Shown here: in pieces, positions 9,633 to 17,599 of the stretch
Layout: each line of letters opens with the position of its first letter
Numbering within the stretch: the first letter of the stretch is position 1
Assembly: GCF_002077135.1 (NCBI RefSeq)
Contig: NZ_LDOS01000002.1
Span: 868,001 to 932,000 of the forward strand
DNA length: 64,000 bases
Direction: 5' to 3'
Source: Metallibacterium scheffleri
Lineage (GTDB): Bacteria; Pseudomonadota; Gammaproteobacteria; Xanthomonadales; Rhodanobacteraceae
Program-made: the position numbers and the translations under genes
Notes under the pieces: model-generated
The model's input: only the letters and a program-made list of their open reading frames with translations
Database searches by the model: none
Told to the model about the DNA's origin: nothing

Positions 9633-11069
9633 ATGTCCGCCAAACCGCAACTGCCGCTGTCCGTCGATGCGCTGGATTGGGTCAACACGCGCGGGCGCAT
9701 CACCCTGGACAGCCTGCGTGGCCGCGTGGTGATCCTGCTGTTCTGGAGTTACGACAACATCCATTGCATCAACCTGCTGCCGCGGCTGCAGAAAATGGCC
9801 GCGCGACTGCACGATGGCGTCGTGTTGCTGGGCGTGCATACGCCGAAATATGCGGCGCAGCGACAGGCGCTGACGATTTCCAAGGCGGCACATCGGCTGC
9901 ACCTGCGCGTACCGGTGGCCAACGATGCCGACTGGCGAGCGTGGCGCGCATTCGGCATCGAATCCTGGCCCAGCGCGGTGGTCATCGACTGCGAAGGCGG
10001 CGTGGTGCGCGTGCTGCAGGGTGAATTGATGGGCGACGAGCTGGAAACGCTGGCCAGCAACCTGCTGGAAGACGCCGCCGCACGCGATTTGCGCCGCTTC
10101 GATGCGGCCCCTGGCATCGATGGCGGCGAGCCGCAAATGAGTTTGCGCTTTCCCTCGGCCGTGGCGGTGGACGCGCAGCGCCTGTACGTGAGCGACAGCA
10201 GTCGCAATCGCGTGCTGGAATGCACGCAGGATGGGCGTGTGTTGCGCCAGTTCGGTTCGGGCACGCCGGGCTACTGGGACGGGCGCTTGAACGATGCCGG
10301 GTTTTGCGACCCTCAGGGCCTGGCGCTGAGCGGGGAATCGCTGTACGTCGCCGACACCGGCAACCATGCCGTGCGCCGTGTGCGACTTGCCTCGGGGCAG
10401 GTTGAAACCGTGCTTGGCAGCGGCCGCGAAGGCTTCGACACGCCGCGCGCGGCGATCGCGCCGAGGACGCTCGCGGTCAGCGCGCCGGTGGCGCTGCTGG
10501 TACGCGACAACCAGATGTACGTAAGCATGGCCGGGCAGCATCAAATCTGGCGCATGGACTTGGCCGCGGACCGCGTCGAGGTGCTCGTGGGCAACGGTCA
10601 CAACCGCCTGCTCGATGGCCCGGCGCTCGAGGCTGGACTGGTGCAGCCAGCGGCGCTGGCCTACCACGCCGGACAATTGTTGATCGCGGATGCCGGCGCC
10701 AACGCCGTGCGCGCGCTGCGCATCGCCGACGGCAAGCTTTCGACGCTGGCGGGTCTGGGTCCATGGCACCCAGGACTGGCCGACGGCACGGCCGGCACGG
10801 CGCGCTTCGCGCATCCGCTGGGATTGGCGGTGGATGGCACCGGCACGGTGTATGTCGCCGACACGCTCAATGGACGCCTGTGCCGCATGAACCCGGCAGG
10901 GCGCGCCGGGTGGACGGTACAAAGCATGGTGCTGCCGCAAACGCTGCAGGAGCCTGCCGGACTCGCCATCGCCGGGCGCAGCCTGTGGCTGGCCGAGCGC
11001 AGCACGCACCTGTTGCATCGCCTCGACCTGGACAGCGGTGCCCTCGGGAAGTTGTCGCTCGGCGCGTAA
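9633..11069 (+). CDS. Thioredoxin-like / NHL-repeat protein
   Basis: A 478-residue protein. Residues about 10-150 form a thioredoxin/AhpC-like domain (GRVVILLFWSYDNIHCINLLPRL); the usual CxxC is replaced by a lone cysteine in the IHCIN segment. The remainder, about 165-475, consists of NHL/beta-propeller repeats (VAVDAQRLYVSDSSRNRVL, LYVADTGNHAVRRV, VYVADTLNGRLCRM). The combination resembles NHLRC2-like proteins, whose bacterial role is not established. GAGG eight bases before 9633 decides the start. An in-frame ATG at 9546 would add a His/Asp/Glu-rich tail. No signal peptide is seen. Confidence 0.83.
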   Translation: MSAKPQLPLSVDALDWVNTRGRITLDSLRGRVVILLFWSYDNIHCINLLPRLQKMAARLHDGVVLLGVHTPKYAAQRQALTISKAAHRLHLRVPVANDADWRAWRAFGIESWPSAVVIDCEGGVVRVLQGELMGDELETLASNLLEDAAARDLRRFDAAPGIDGGEPQMSLRFPSAVAVDAQRLYVSDSSRNRVLECTQDGRVLRQFGSGTPGYWDGRLNDAGFCDPQGLALSGESLYVADTGNHAVRRVRLASGQVETVLGSGREGFDTPRAAIAPRTLAVSAPVALLVRDNQMYVSMAGQHQIWRMDLAADRVEVLVGNGHNRLLDGPALEAGLVQPAALAYHAGQLLIADAGANAVRALRIADGKLSTLAGLGPWHPGLADGTAGTARFAHPLGLAVDGTGTVYVADTLNGRLCRMNPAGRAGWTVQSMVLPQTLQEPAGLAIAGRSLWLAERSTHLLHRLDLDSGALGKLSLGA

Positions 11070-11078
11070 AATGCCGTC

Positions 11079-12911
11079 ATGCACGCATCGGCACCGGCCA
11101 CGTTCGACGGCAAACTCTTCGTTCGCCACCTGACCCACGCGCCGGGCGTGTATCGCATGTACGCGGGCGATGGCGTCCTGCTGTATGTCGGCAAAGCCGG
11201 CAACCTGAAAAAGCGCGTCAGCAATTACTTCATGCGCCCGCTGCTCGAGCCGCGCATCGCCGCGATGGTGGCGCAGATCGCGCGCATGGAAACCACCGTC
11301 ACGCGTACTGAAAGCGAAGCGCTGATGCTGGAAGCGCAATTGATCAAGCAATTCCAGCCGCGCTACAACATCCTGCTGCGTGACGGCAAAAGCTATCCTT
11401 ATGTGCTGATCACCGCGCATGCCGACTATCCGCGCCTGGCTTACCATCGTGGTGCACGCACGCTGCCGGGCAGTTATTTCGGGCCGTTTCCCAGCAGCGG
11501 CGCGGTGCGCGAAAGCCTGAACTTGCTGCACAAGCTCTTCCACCTGCGCGGTTGCGAGGAAAGCTATTTCCGCAATCGCACCCGGCCCTGCCTGCAATAC
11601 CAGATCGGGCGCTGCAGCGCGCCCTGCGTCGGCTTGATCTCGCCCGCGGATTACGCCGTCGACGTGCGCCACGTGCAAATGTTCCTGCAAGGCCGCAGCA
11701 GCGCGGTCATCAACGAGCTTGCCGCGCTCATGCAATGCGCCAGCGATGCGTTGGAGTTCGAGCGCGCGGCGCGCTTGCGCGATCAGATCCAGGCCTTGCG
11801 CACGATACAGAGCGAACACTACGTGCAGGGCGCCAGCGCCGACATGGACGTGCTGGCCTGCCGCATCAACGGCGAAAGCGCTTGCGTCAGCGTGCTGTTT
11901 TTCCGCAATGGCATGGCCCTTGGATCGCGCGATTTCTTCCCGCGCATGGGCGTCGATGCGCCCGCGCCAGGCGCACTGCTGGCGCAGTTCATCGCCCAGT
12001 ACTACGCCGAACGCGCGGCTCCCGCGGAGCTCATCCTCGAATACGCACCCGAGCAACCCGAGCTGCTGGCGCAGGCGCTGGCGGAGCATGCCGGCCACGA
12101 GGTGCACATCAAAACCCAGGTGCGCGGCGATCGCGCGCGTTTCATCGAGCTGGCCGGACGCAATGCCGAGGCCGCTCTGGTCACGCGCATGGCCAGCCGG
12201 CAGACGCTGGAAGCGCGTTTTGCCGATCTTGCGCGCCTGCTCTCACTGCCGCAGCCGCCGACGCGCATCGAATGCTTCGACATCAGCCATACCCAGGGTG
12301 AAGCCACGGTGGCCTCGTGCGTGGCCTATGGCCCCGAGGGTCCGATGAAAGGTCATTATCGCAAGTTCAACATCACCGGCGTCGTCGCCGGCGACGACTA
12401 CGCGGCGATGGAGCAGGCGCTCACGCGCCGCTTCCGGCGTGCCGCGCAAGGTGGCGATTGGGCCAGCCCGGATCTGCTGCTCATCGACGGCGGGGCAGGG
12501 CAATTGGCGCGCGCCGAGCAGGTACTGGATACCCTGGGATTGCGTGATGTGCCGATCGTCGGTGTAGCCAAGGGGCCGGCACGACGCAGCGGCGAGGAAA
12601 CCCTGGTGCTGGCGCATGGCAGCGGGCAATTGCATCCGGGCAGCGCTTCGCCGGCGCTGCAATTGATCAACGCGGTACGTGACGAAGCACATCGCTTCGC
12701 CATCGGCGCGCACCGCCGGCGCCGCGAAGCGACGCGCGAGCGCAGCGTGCTGCAGGACATTCCGGGCATCGGTCCACGCCGGCGGCGCATGCTGCTGAAC
12801 GCCTTTGGCGGGCTGGCTGGCCTGCAAGGCGCGGGCGTGGAGGAAATCGCCCGGGTCAGCGGCATCGATCGCGGCTTGGCGGCGCGCATTTATGCTGCCC
12901 TGCATGGCTGA
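11079..12911 (+). CDS. uvrC: Excinuclease ABC subunit C
   Basis: Makes the 3' and 5' incisions in UvrABC nucleotide excision repair. It is 610 aa, the normal length. The GIY-YIG nuclease domain is at about residues 20-100 (GVYRMYAGDGVLLYVGKAG). The UVR domain with ALEFERAARLRDQIQAL (about 225) binds UvrB. The C-terminal RNase H-like nuclease begins around CFDISHTQGE, and the end has paired helix-hairpin-helix motifs (IPGIGPRRRRMLLNAFGG). Co-orientation with pgsA is a common proteobacterial arrangement. Confidence 0.97.
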   Translation: MHASAPATFDGKLFVRHLTHAPGVYRMYAGDGVLLYVGKAGNLKKRVSNYFMRPLLEPRIAAMVAQIARMETTVTRTESEALMLEAQLIKQFQPRYNILLRDGKSYPYVLITAHADYPRLAYHRGARTLPGSYFGPFPSSGAVRESLNLLHKLFHLRGCEESYFRNRTRPCLQYQIGRCSAPCVGLISPADYAVDVRHVQMFLQGRSSAVINELAALMQCASDALEFERAARLRDQIQALRTIQSEHYVQGASADMDVLACRINGESACVSVLFFRNGMALGSRDFFPRMGVDAPAPGALLAQFIAQYYAERAAPAELILEYAPEQPELLAQALAEHAGHEVHIKTQVRGDRARFIELAGRNAEAALVTRMASRQTLEARFADLARLLSLPQPPTRIECFDISHTQGEATVASCVAYGPEGPMKGHYRKFNITGVVAGDDYAAMEQALTRRFRRAAQGGDWASPDLLLIDGGAGQLARAEQVLDTLGLRDVPIVGVAKGPARRSGEETLVLAHGSGQLHPGSASPALQLINAVRDEAHRFAIGAHRRRREATRERSVLQDIPGIGPRRRRMLLNAFGGLAGLQGAGVEEIARVSGIDRGLAARIYAALHG

Positions 12912-12961
12912 CGCCTGCGCGCCGCGCGTGCCACACTTGCGCATTGCCTGAATCCTCGACC

Positions 12962-13537
12962 ATGCGCATCAATCTGCCGACCTGGCTCACACTGTTTCGT
13001 ATCCTGCTACTGCCCGTGGTCGTGGTGGTGTTCTACCTGCCGTGGCATTGGTCGAGCCTGGCCGCGGCGGGCGTTTTCGTGGCCGCCGCCCTGACCGACT
13101 GGCTGGATGGCTGGCTGGCGCGCAAACTGGGCCAGACCTCGCCTTTCGGTGCGTTCCTCGATCCGGTGGCCGACAAGCTGATGGTGACAGTGACCTTGTT
13201 CCTGCTGGTATCCGATCACCCGTCGGCGCTGCTGGCGCTGACCAGCGCGGTCATTGTCGGACGCGAGATCGGCGTATCCGCGCTGCGCGAGTGGATGGCC
13301 GAGTTGGGGCAACGCGCACGCGTGCGCGTGCAGTTGCTGGGCAAGCTGAAAACCATCATGCAGTTCGTGGCCATCGTCGTGCTGCTGGTCGAGCACGACG
13401 CCGGTACGCTGCGTTTTTACAAGGTTGGCGAGGTCCTGCTGGTGCTCGCCGCGGCGCTGACGCTGGTCTCCGGTTTCGGCTATCTGCGCGCGGCCTGGCC
13501 GGCCTTGAGCGAGTCCAGTTTCCGTGATGGGGGTTGA
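12962..13537 (+). CDS. pgsA: CDP-diacylglycerol-glycerol-3-phosphate 3-phosphatidyltransferase
   Basis: Integral membrane enzyme that commits CDP-diacylglycerol to phosphatidylglycerol. It is 191 aa with about five hydrophobic segments. The CDP-alcohol phosphotransferase signature (D-x2-D-G-x2-A-R-x8-G-x3-D-x3-D) is read in DWLDGWLARKLG and continues to FLDPVADK, about residues 44-70. The ATG giving MRINLPTWLTLFRI was preferred over the TTG 18 nt upstream because PgsA proteins begin with this helix. The stop codon lies inside the -35 element of the following tRNA promoter. Confidence 0.95.
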   Translation: MRINLPTWLTLFRILLLPVVVVVFYLPWHWSSLAAAGVFVAAALTDWLDGWLARKLGQTSPFGAFLDPVADKLMVTVTLFLLVSDHPSALLALTSAVIVGREIGVSALREWMAELGQRARVRVQLLGKLKTIMQFVAIVVLLVEHDAGTLRFYKVGEVLLVLAAALTLVSGFGYLRAAWPALSESSFRDGG

Positions 13538-13561
13538 CAGTCACGGCCCCGCATCTACAAT
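13534..13561 (+). promoter_or_regulatory. Sigma-70 promoter of the tRNA cluster
   Basis: A perfect -35 (TTGACA, 13534-13539), a 16-base spacer and a -10 TACAAT (13556-13561, five of six matches). Transcription would start near 13568, about six bases before tRNA-Gly. The -35 contains the pgsA stop codon. Confidence 0.8.
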
Positions 13562-13573
13562 TCCGATTCCGTT

Positions 13574-13649
<76 letters not shown>

Positions 13650-13656
13650 GTTTTCC

Positions 13657-13680
13657 AAAACCTCGGCGATCCGGGGTTTT
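13657..13680 (+). terminator. Hairpin just after tRNA-Gly
   Basis: Inverted repeat AAAACCTCGG-CGAT-CCGGGGTTTT makes a 10-bp stem (one G-T pair) with a 4-base loop, ending in a short T run. It could be a leaky terminator or a processing hairpin; the two downstream tRNAs have no obvious promoter of their own, so full termination is doubtful. Confidence 0.5.
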
Positions 13681-13723
13681 GCTGTTTCAGGGGTTCTACC
13701 ACGCCCCGATCGTGCATGACTGC

Positions 13724-13747
13724 GGTATCGTGCAAGGTATCGTGCAA
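13724..13747. repeat. Perfect 12-bp tandem duplication
   Basis: GGTATCGTGCAA occurs twice back to back, five bases before tRNA-Cys. It probably arose by replication slippage; no function is evident. Confidence 0.85.
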
Positions 13748-13751
13748 GCAA

Positions 13752-13825
13752 GGCCAGGTGGCAGAGTGGTTATGCAGCGGCCTGCAAAGCCGTGTACGCC
13801 GGTTCAATTCCGACCCTGGCCTCCA
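13752..13825 (+). tRNA. tRNA-Cys (GCA)
   Basis: A 74-nt cloverleaf with encoded CCA. The acceptor stem is GGCCAGG/CCTGGCC, the anticodon loop is CTGCAAA with anticodon GCA, and the T-loop is GGTTCAATTCC. It sits between tRNA-Gly and tRNA-Leu. Confidence 0.97.
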
Positions 13826-13864
13826 CAAACAACCCCCAGGCGTATCGAATACGCCCGCCGCCAT

Positions 13865-13953
13865 GCCCGGGTGGCGAAATTGGTAGACGCAGCGGACTTA
13901 AAATCCGCAGATTGGCAACAGTCGTGCCGGTTCGAGTCCGGCCCCGGGCACCA
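13865..13953 (+). tRNA. tRNA-Leu (TAA)
   Basis: An 89-nt class II tRNA with a long variable arm and encoded CCA. The acceptor stem is GCCCGGG/CCCGGGC, the anticodon loop is CTTAAAA giving anticodon UAA, and the T-loop is GGTTCGAGTCC. It ends the tRNA cluster. Confidence 0.97.
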
Positions 13954-14123
13954 CTCTCACTTTCGCGCACGTCCGCAGCAGTCCGGGAAACCCAGAAAAA
14001 TCCTGATAAAACGCTCACTTCGCCGTCCGGGCGAGTCCGCCGCCGTGCGCTTGCAGCTGGCATGCGCAGGCCGTCGCCATCCTGACGGCTAGGCAGGCCA
14101 GCCGACTTGTTGACCCAGACGAT

Positions 14124-15122
14124 TCATGCCGCACGTGGCCGCAGGGCGCGCCGGTAATACAGCGCCGCGCCACCCCAGGTGAGCGCGATCAGCGCCGTGA
14201 TCATCAGTCCGAGCGTGCTGAAATCGAGATTTTCCAGCGCGCCCCAGATGCCGGTGTTCCAGCCCAGTTCACTGGCCAGCAGTTGCAACCATTCGATGCC
14301 GCCAATCAGCAATGCCACGAGCACCCCGATACCGGTGACCGCGGTGTTGAACACCAGCTTGCGCACTGCATCGGACATCGCCCAGTCATAGATGCGCAGC
14401 ATCACCAGACCATCGAGCGTATCCATCAGGCTCATGCCGGCGGTAAACAGCAGCGGAAACACCATCACGCCCCAGAGACTCATGGCGCCATGCTGGGCAA
14501 GGCCCGCGGACAGGCCCAGGATCGCGATTTCGGTGGCGGTATCAAAACCGAGGCCAAACAGAAACCCGATCGGGTACATCTGCCAACTGGCGTGGATGCG
14601 CCCGTACAGGCGCCGGAACACGCGCGACATGAAGCCGCGCTGCTCCAGTAGCGCATCGGTGTTGGCTTGCTCAATGTCGGTTGCGCCGGCGCGCGTGCGC
14701 TTCAATGCCCGCAGCAGCAGGATGAGGATGCGCAGGTTGACCAGACCAATCACCGTCAGGAACAGGGCCGAGACCACGGTGCCGACCACGCCGCCCATGC
14801 CGCGCATCAGCGCCATGTGCGATTCGGTTTCCCGAGCCGCCAGCGCGAGCCCCAGCGACAGCAGAATCACCACCGTCGAGTGACCGAGCGAGAAAAACAG
14901 GCCGACGCTGCCGGGGCGCTGGCCATCCTGGCGCAGCTTGCGCGTCACGTTGTCGATCGCGGCGATGTGATCGGCATCGAAGGCATGGCGCAGGCCCAAG
15001 AAATACGCCATCGCGCCGATGCCGAACAGGGCGGCGTCGTGTCCGGCCACGGCAAGCAGCGCCAGCCAGGCGCACAGGTTCAGAAATGCCACGAAGCCCA
15101 GCGGGGCCACGCCGCGTTTCAT
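14124..15122 (-). CDS. Nickel/cobalt permease, NiCoT (HoxN/NixA) family
   Basis: High-affinity inner-membrane nickel importer of 332 aa with about eight hydrophobic helices. The family signature RHAFDADHIAAIDN (helix II, H-x4-D-H) coordinates the metal; FSLGHSTVV and LGFDTATE are the second and third NiCoT motifs. It is the last gene of the hydrogenase cassette, 47 nt after hypE, and supplies Ni for HypA/HypB. A GTG at 15157, preceded by GAGG, would add 12 residues and is a real alternative start. Specificity for nickel over cobalt is inferred from the hydrogenase context. Confidence 0.93.
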   Translation of the reverse strand: MKRGVAPLGFVAFLNLCAWLALLAVAGHDAALFGIGAMAYFLGLRHAFDADHIAAIDNVTRKLRQDGQRPGSVGLFFSLGHSTVVILLSLGLALAARETESHMALMRGMGGVVGTVVSALFLTVIGLVNLRILILLLRALKRTRAGATDIEQANTDALLEQRGFMSRVFRRLYGRIHASWQMYPIGFLFGLGFDTATEIAILGLSAGLAQHGAMSLWGVMVFPLLFTAGMSLMDTLDGLVMLRIYDWAMSDAVRKLVFNTAVTGIGVLVALLIGGIEWLQLLASELGWNTGIWGALENLDFSTLGLMITALIALTWGGAALYYRRALRPRAA

Positions 15123-15169
15123 CCAGGACCCGTGCGAAGGCGTGGAGTCGGTGTACACGTTGAATAGCC

Positions 15170-16225
15170 TCAACAGATCCTTGGGAGTTGCTCGCCGCTG
15201 AGCCAGTCGACCATGCGGCAGCCACCCAACTGCGTGCGCATCTGCACGAAATGGTTGGCATCGGTGGTGATGCCGCCGATGCGTGCCGCCGCGCGGCCCA
15301 GTGGATGCGCGCGCATCGTCGCCAGCAAGGCAGTGGCGGCCTGCTCGGCGCAGACCAGTACCAGCTTGCCTTCGTTGGCCACGTTGAGCGGATCGAGGCC
15401 AAGCAGCTCGCATGCCGCGGCCACCTCGGGGCGCAGCGGAATGGCCGCTTCATCCAGCAGCACGCCGACGCCGGATTGGTCGGCGATTTCGTTCATGGTT
15501 GCCGCCAGTCCACCACGGGTGGGATCGCGCATCAGGCGGATGTCCGCGCCCGCACACGCCATCAGCTGCGCCGTCAGCCCATGCAGCGCCGCGCTGTCGG
15601 ATTCGATCGGCGTGTCGAAACCGAGATTCTCGCGCTGGCTCATGATGGCCATGCCGTGATCGCCCAGCGTGCCCGACAACAGCACCACATCGCCGGGTCG
15701 CGCCGCGGAACCCGAAAGCGTGCAGTGCGGGTGCGCCTCACCCACGCCCGTGGTGGTGATGAACACGCCATCGCCCTTGCCGTGCTCGACCACCTTGGTG
15801 TCGCCCGCGACCAGCAGCACGCCCGCCGCGGCGCAGGCGCGCGCCATCGACGCGGCGATGCGATCGAGATCGCCCAGCGGAAAGCCCTCTTCGAGGATGA
15901 AACCCGCGGTCAGCCACAGCGGGCGCGCGCCCATCACCGCGAGGTCGTTGACCGTGCCATGCACGGCGAGGCTGCCGATGTCGCCGCCCGGGAAAAACAA
16001 CGGCGCGACCACGTGGCTGTCGGTGGTCAGTACCAGGCGTCCGCTGATCGGTGGCAGCACGGTGCCGTCATTGCCCTGCTCGAGCCAGGTATTGCCCAAG
16101 TGCCGTGCGAACAACTCGCGCACCAGCTGCACCATGGCACGCCCGCCGCCGCCGTGGCTGAGATCGACGCGACCGCGCCTGATATCCAGTGCGCGCGCGT
16201 AGCCGGCTTTGACTTGTCCGCTCAT
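15170..16225 (-). CDS. hypE: Hydrogenase maturation factor HypE
   Basis: ATP-dependent dehydratase that converts the thiocarbamate on its C-terminal cysteine to thiocyanate, the cyanide donor for the NiFe site. It is 351 aa. The AIR-synthase-like fold shows ISGRLVLTTDSHVVAPLFFPGGDIGSLA, split by the binding loop, and GDTKVVEHGKGDG. The protein ends in the required PRIC. The ATG overlaps the hypD stop (ATGA), typical of a coupled hypCDE unit. Confidence 0.97.
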   Translation of the reverse strand: MSGQVKAGYARALDIRRGRVDLSHGGGGRAMVQLVRELFARHLGNTWLEQGNDGTVLPPISGRLVLTTDSHVVAPLFFPGGDIGSLAVHGTVNDLAVMGARPLWLTAGFILEEGFPLGDLDRIAASMARACAAAGVLLVAGDTKVVEHGKGDGVFITTTGVGEAHPHCTLSGSAARPGDVVLLSGTLGDHGMAIMSQRENLGFDTPIESDSAALHGLTAQLMACAGADIRLMRDPTRGGLAATMNEIADQSGVGVLLDEAAIPLRPEVAAACELLGLDPLNVANEGKLVLVCAEQAATALLATMRAHPLGRAAARIGGITTDANHFVQMRTQLGGCRMVDWLSGEQLPRIC

Positions 16226-17361
16226 GCCGCGCTCGCCTGCGCATCCTTGTGACGGCCGTAGGTGTAGTGCGCGGCGCAGGCGCCTTCCGAGGACACCATG
16301 CACGAGCCCATCGGCGTCTCCGGCGTGCATACCGTGCCGAAGAGCTTGCAGTCGATCGGGCGCTTGAGGCCGCGCAGGATCGCACCACACTCGCACGCCC
16401 GGTTGTCGGCCACGCTGCGATAGCCCAGCTCGAAGCGGCGCTCGGCATCGAAGGCGGCGTAGGCATCACGAATGCGCAGTGCCGAATGTGGAATCTCGCC
16501 CAAGCCGCGCCACTCGAAGCGCTCGCGCAGTTCGAACACCTGCGCCATCAGCGCCTGTGCCTTGCGGTTGCCGCTTGGCGTGACCGCGCGCATGAACTCG
16601 TTTTCCACTTCGGCGCGACCTTCGTTCACCTGTTGCACCAGCATCAGGATGGCCTGCATCAAGTCCAGCGGCTCGAAGCCGGCGATGACCACCGGCTTGC
16701 GATAGGCGCGCGCGAAGGCCGCGTAGGGTTCGCTGCCGATCACCGTCGATACGTGCGCCGGGCCTACAAAACCATCCAGCGGCACGCCCTGCGGTGCTTC
16801 GCCCGCCGGTGCATCCAGAATGGCCGCGATCGCCGCAGGCGTCAGCACATGGCAGCACAACACCGAGAAGTTGTGCAGGTTTTCGGCAGCGGCCTGCAGG
16901 ATGGCGACGGCAGTCGGCGGCGTGGTGGTCTCGAAGCCGATGGCGAAGAACACCACCGCGCGGTCCGGATGCTCGCGTGCGATGCGCAAGGCGTCATCCA
17001 CCGCGTACACCATGCGCACGTCGCCGCCTTGTGCGCGCGCGCGCAACAGACTGCGGCCATCCGAGGCGGGCACGCGCAAGGTGTCGGCATAGGTGCAGAC
17101 GATGGCGTGATGGCGTAGCGCCAGCTCGATGGCCATGTCGATGCGCCCGATCGGCAGCACGCATACCGGGCAGCCGGGGCCGTGGATCATGTGCACGTTG
17201 CCCGGCAGCAGATCAGGCAGGCCATAGCGCGCGATGGCGTGGGTGTGGCCACCGCAAAACTCCATGAACCGATAAATGCGCGCGGGGCTTGCGGCATTGC
17301 GTATGGCCGCGGCGATGTGCTGCGCCAGGGCGCTGTTGCGGTATTCGTCGATGTATTTCAT
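16222..17361 (-). CDS. hypD: Hydrogenase maturation factor HypD
   Basis: Iron-sulfur protein that, with HypC, forms the scaffold on which Fe(CN)2CO is assembled. It is 379 aa. FCGGHTHAIARYG (about residue 35) and GPGCPVCVLP carry the conserved cysteines of the active cleft, followed by GFETTTP. The [4Fe-4S] cluster ligands lie in the C-terminal stretch starting CECGAILRGLKRPIDC and ending near residue 360 (SSEGACAAHY). Both ends overlap neighbours by four bases. Confidence 0.97.
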   Translation of the reverse strand: MKYIDEYRNSALAQHIAAAIRNAASPARIYRFMEFCGGHTHAIARYGLPDLLPGNVHMIHGPGCPVCVLPIGRIDMAIELALRHHAIVCTYADTLRVPASDGRSLLRARAQGGDVRMVYAVDDALRIAREHPDRAVVFFAIGFETTTPPTAVAILQAAAENLHNFSVLCCHVLTPAAIAAILDAPAGEAPQGVPLDGFVGPAHVSTVIGSEPYAAFARAYRKPVVIAGFEPLDLMQAILMLVQQVNEGRAEVENEFMRAVTPSGNRKAQALMAQVFELRERFEWRGLGEIPHSALRIRDAYAAFDAERRFELGYRSVADNRACECGAILRGLKRPIDCKLFGTVCTPETPMGSCMVSSEGACAAHYTYGRHKDAQASAA

Positions 17362-17588
17362 GGCACGGTTTCGGCAATGGGGCCCGCGGCCATCATCGCC
17401 AGCGTGGCTTCAGCCTGTGCCGGGTCGAGGCGCGTCAGCGCATAGCCGACGTGCACGATCACGTAGTCACCGGGCGCGATGCCATCGACCAGCGCCAGCG
17501 AGATGGTCTTGCGGATGCCACCCAGTTCAATGACCGCCTGATCATTGCCAGTCAGTTCGACGACGCGTGCGGGTAGGGCGAGGCACAT
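17358..17588 (-). CDS. hypC: Hydrogenase maturation chaperone HypC
   Basis: A 76-residue chaperone that carries iron with HypD and delivers it to the large-subunit precursor. The N-terminal MCLALPARVVEL has the essential Cys2 after Met removal; the GDYVIVHVGYALTRLD strand is the standard second half. It overlaps hypD by ATGA. A second, longer HypC-family gene (22430-22717) lies in the same cassette. Confidence 0.96.
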   Translation of the reverse strand: MCLALPARVVELTGNDQAVIELGGIRKTISLALVDGIAPGDYVIVHVGYALTRLDPAQAEATLAMMAAGPIAETVP

Positions 17589-17599
17589 GTGATTCCCCT

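Noticed and set aside
9516-12107. An 863-codon minus-strand open frame over the NHL gene and uvrC
   Set aside because: Antisense shadow; low-complexity Ala/Arg/His translation and no ribosome binding site.
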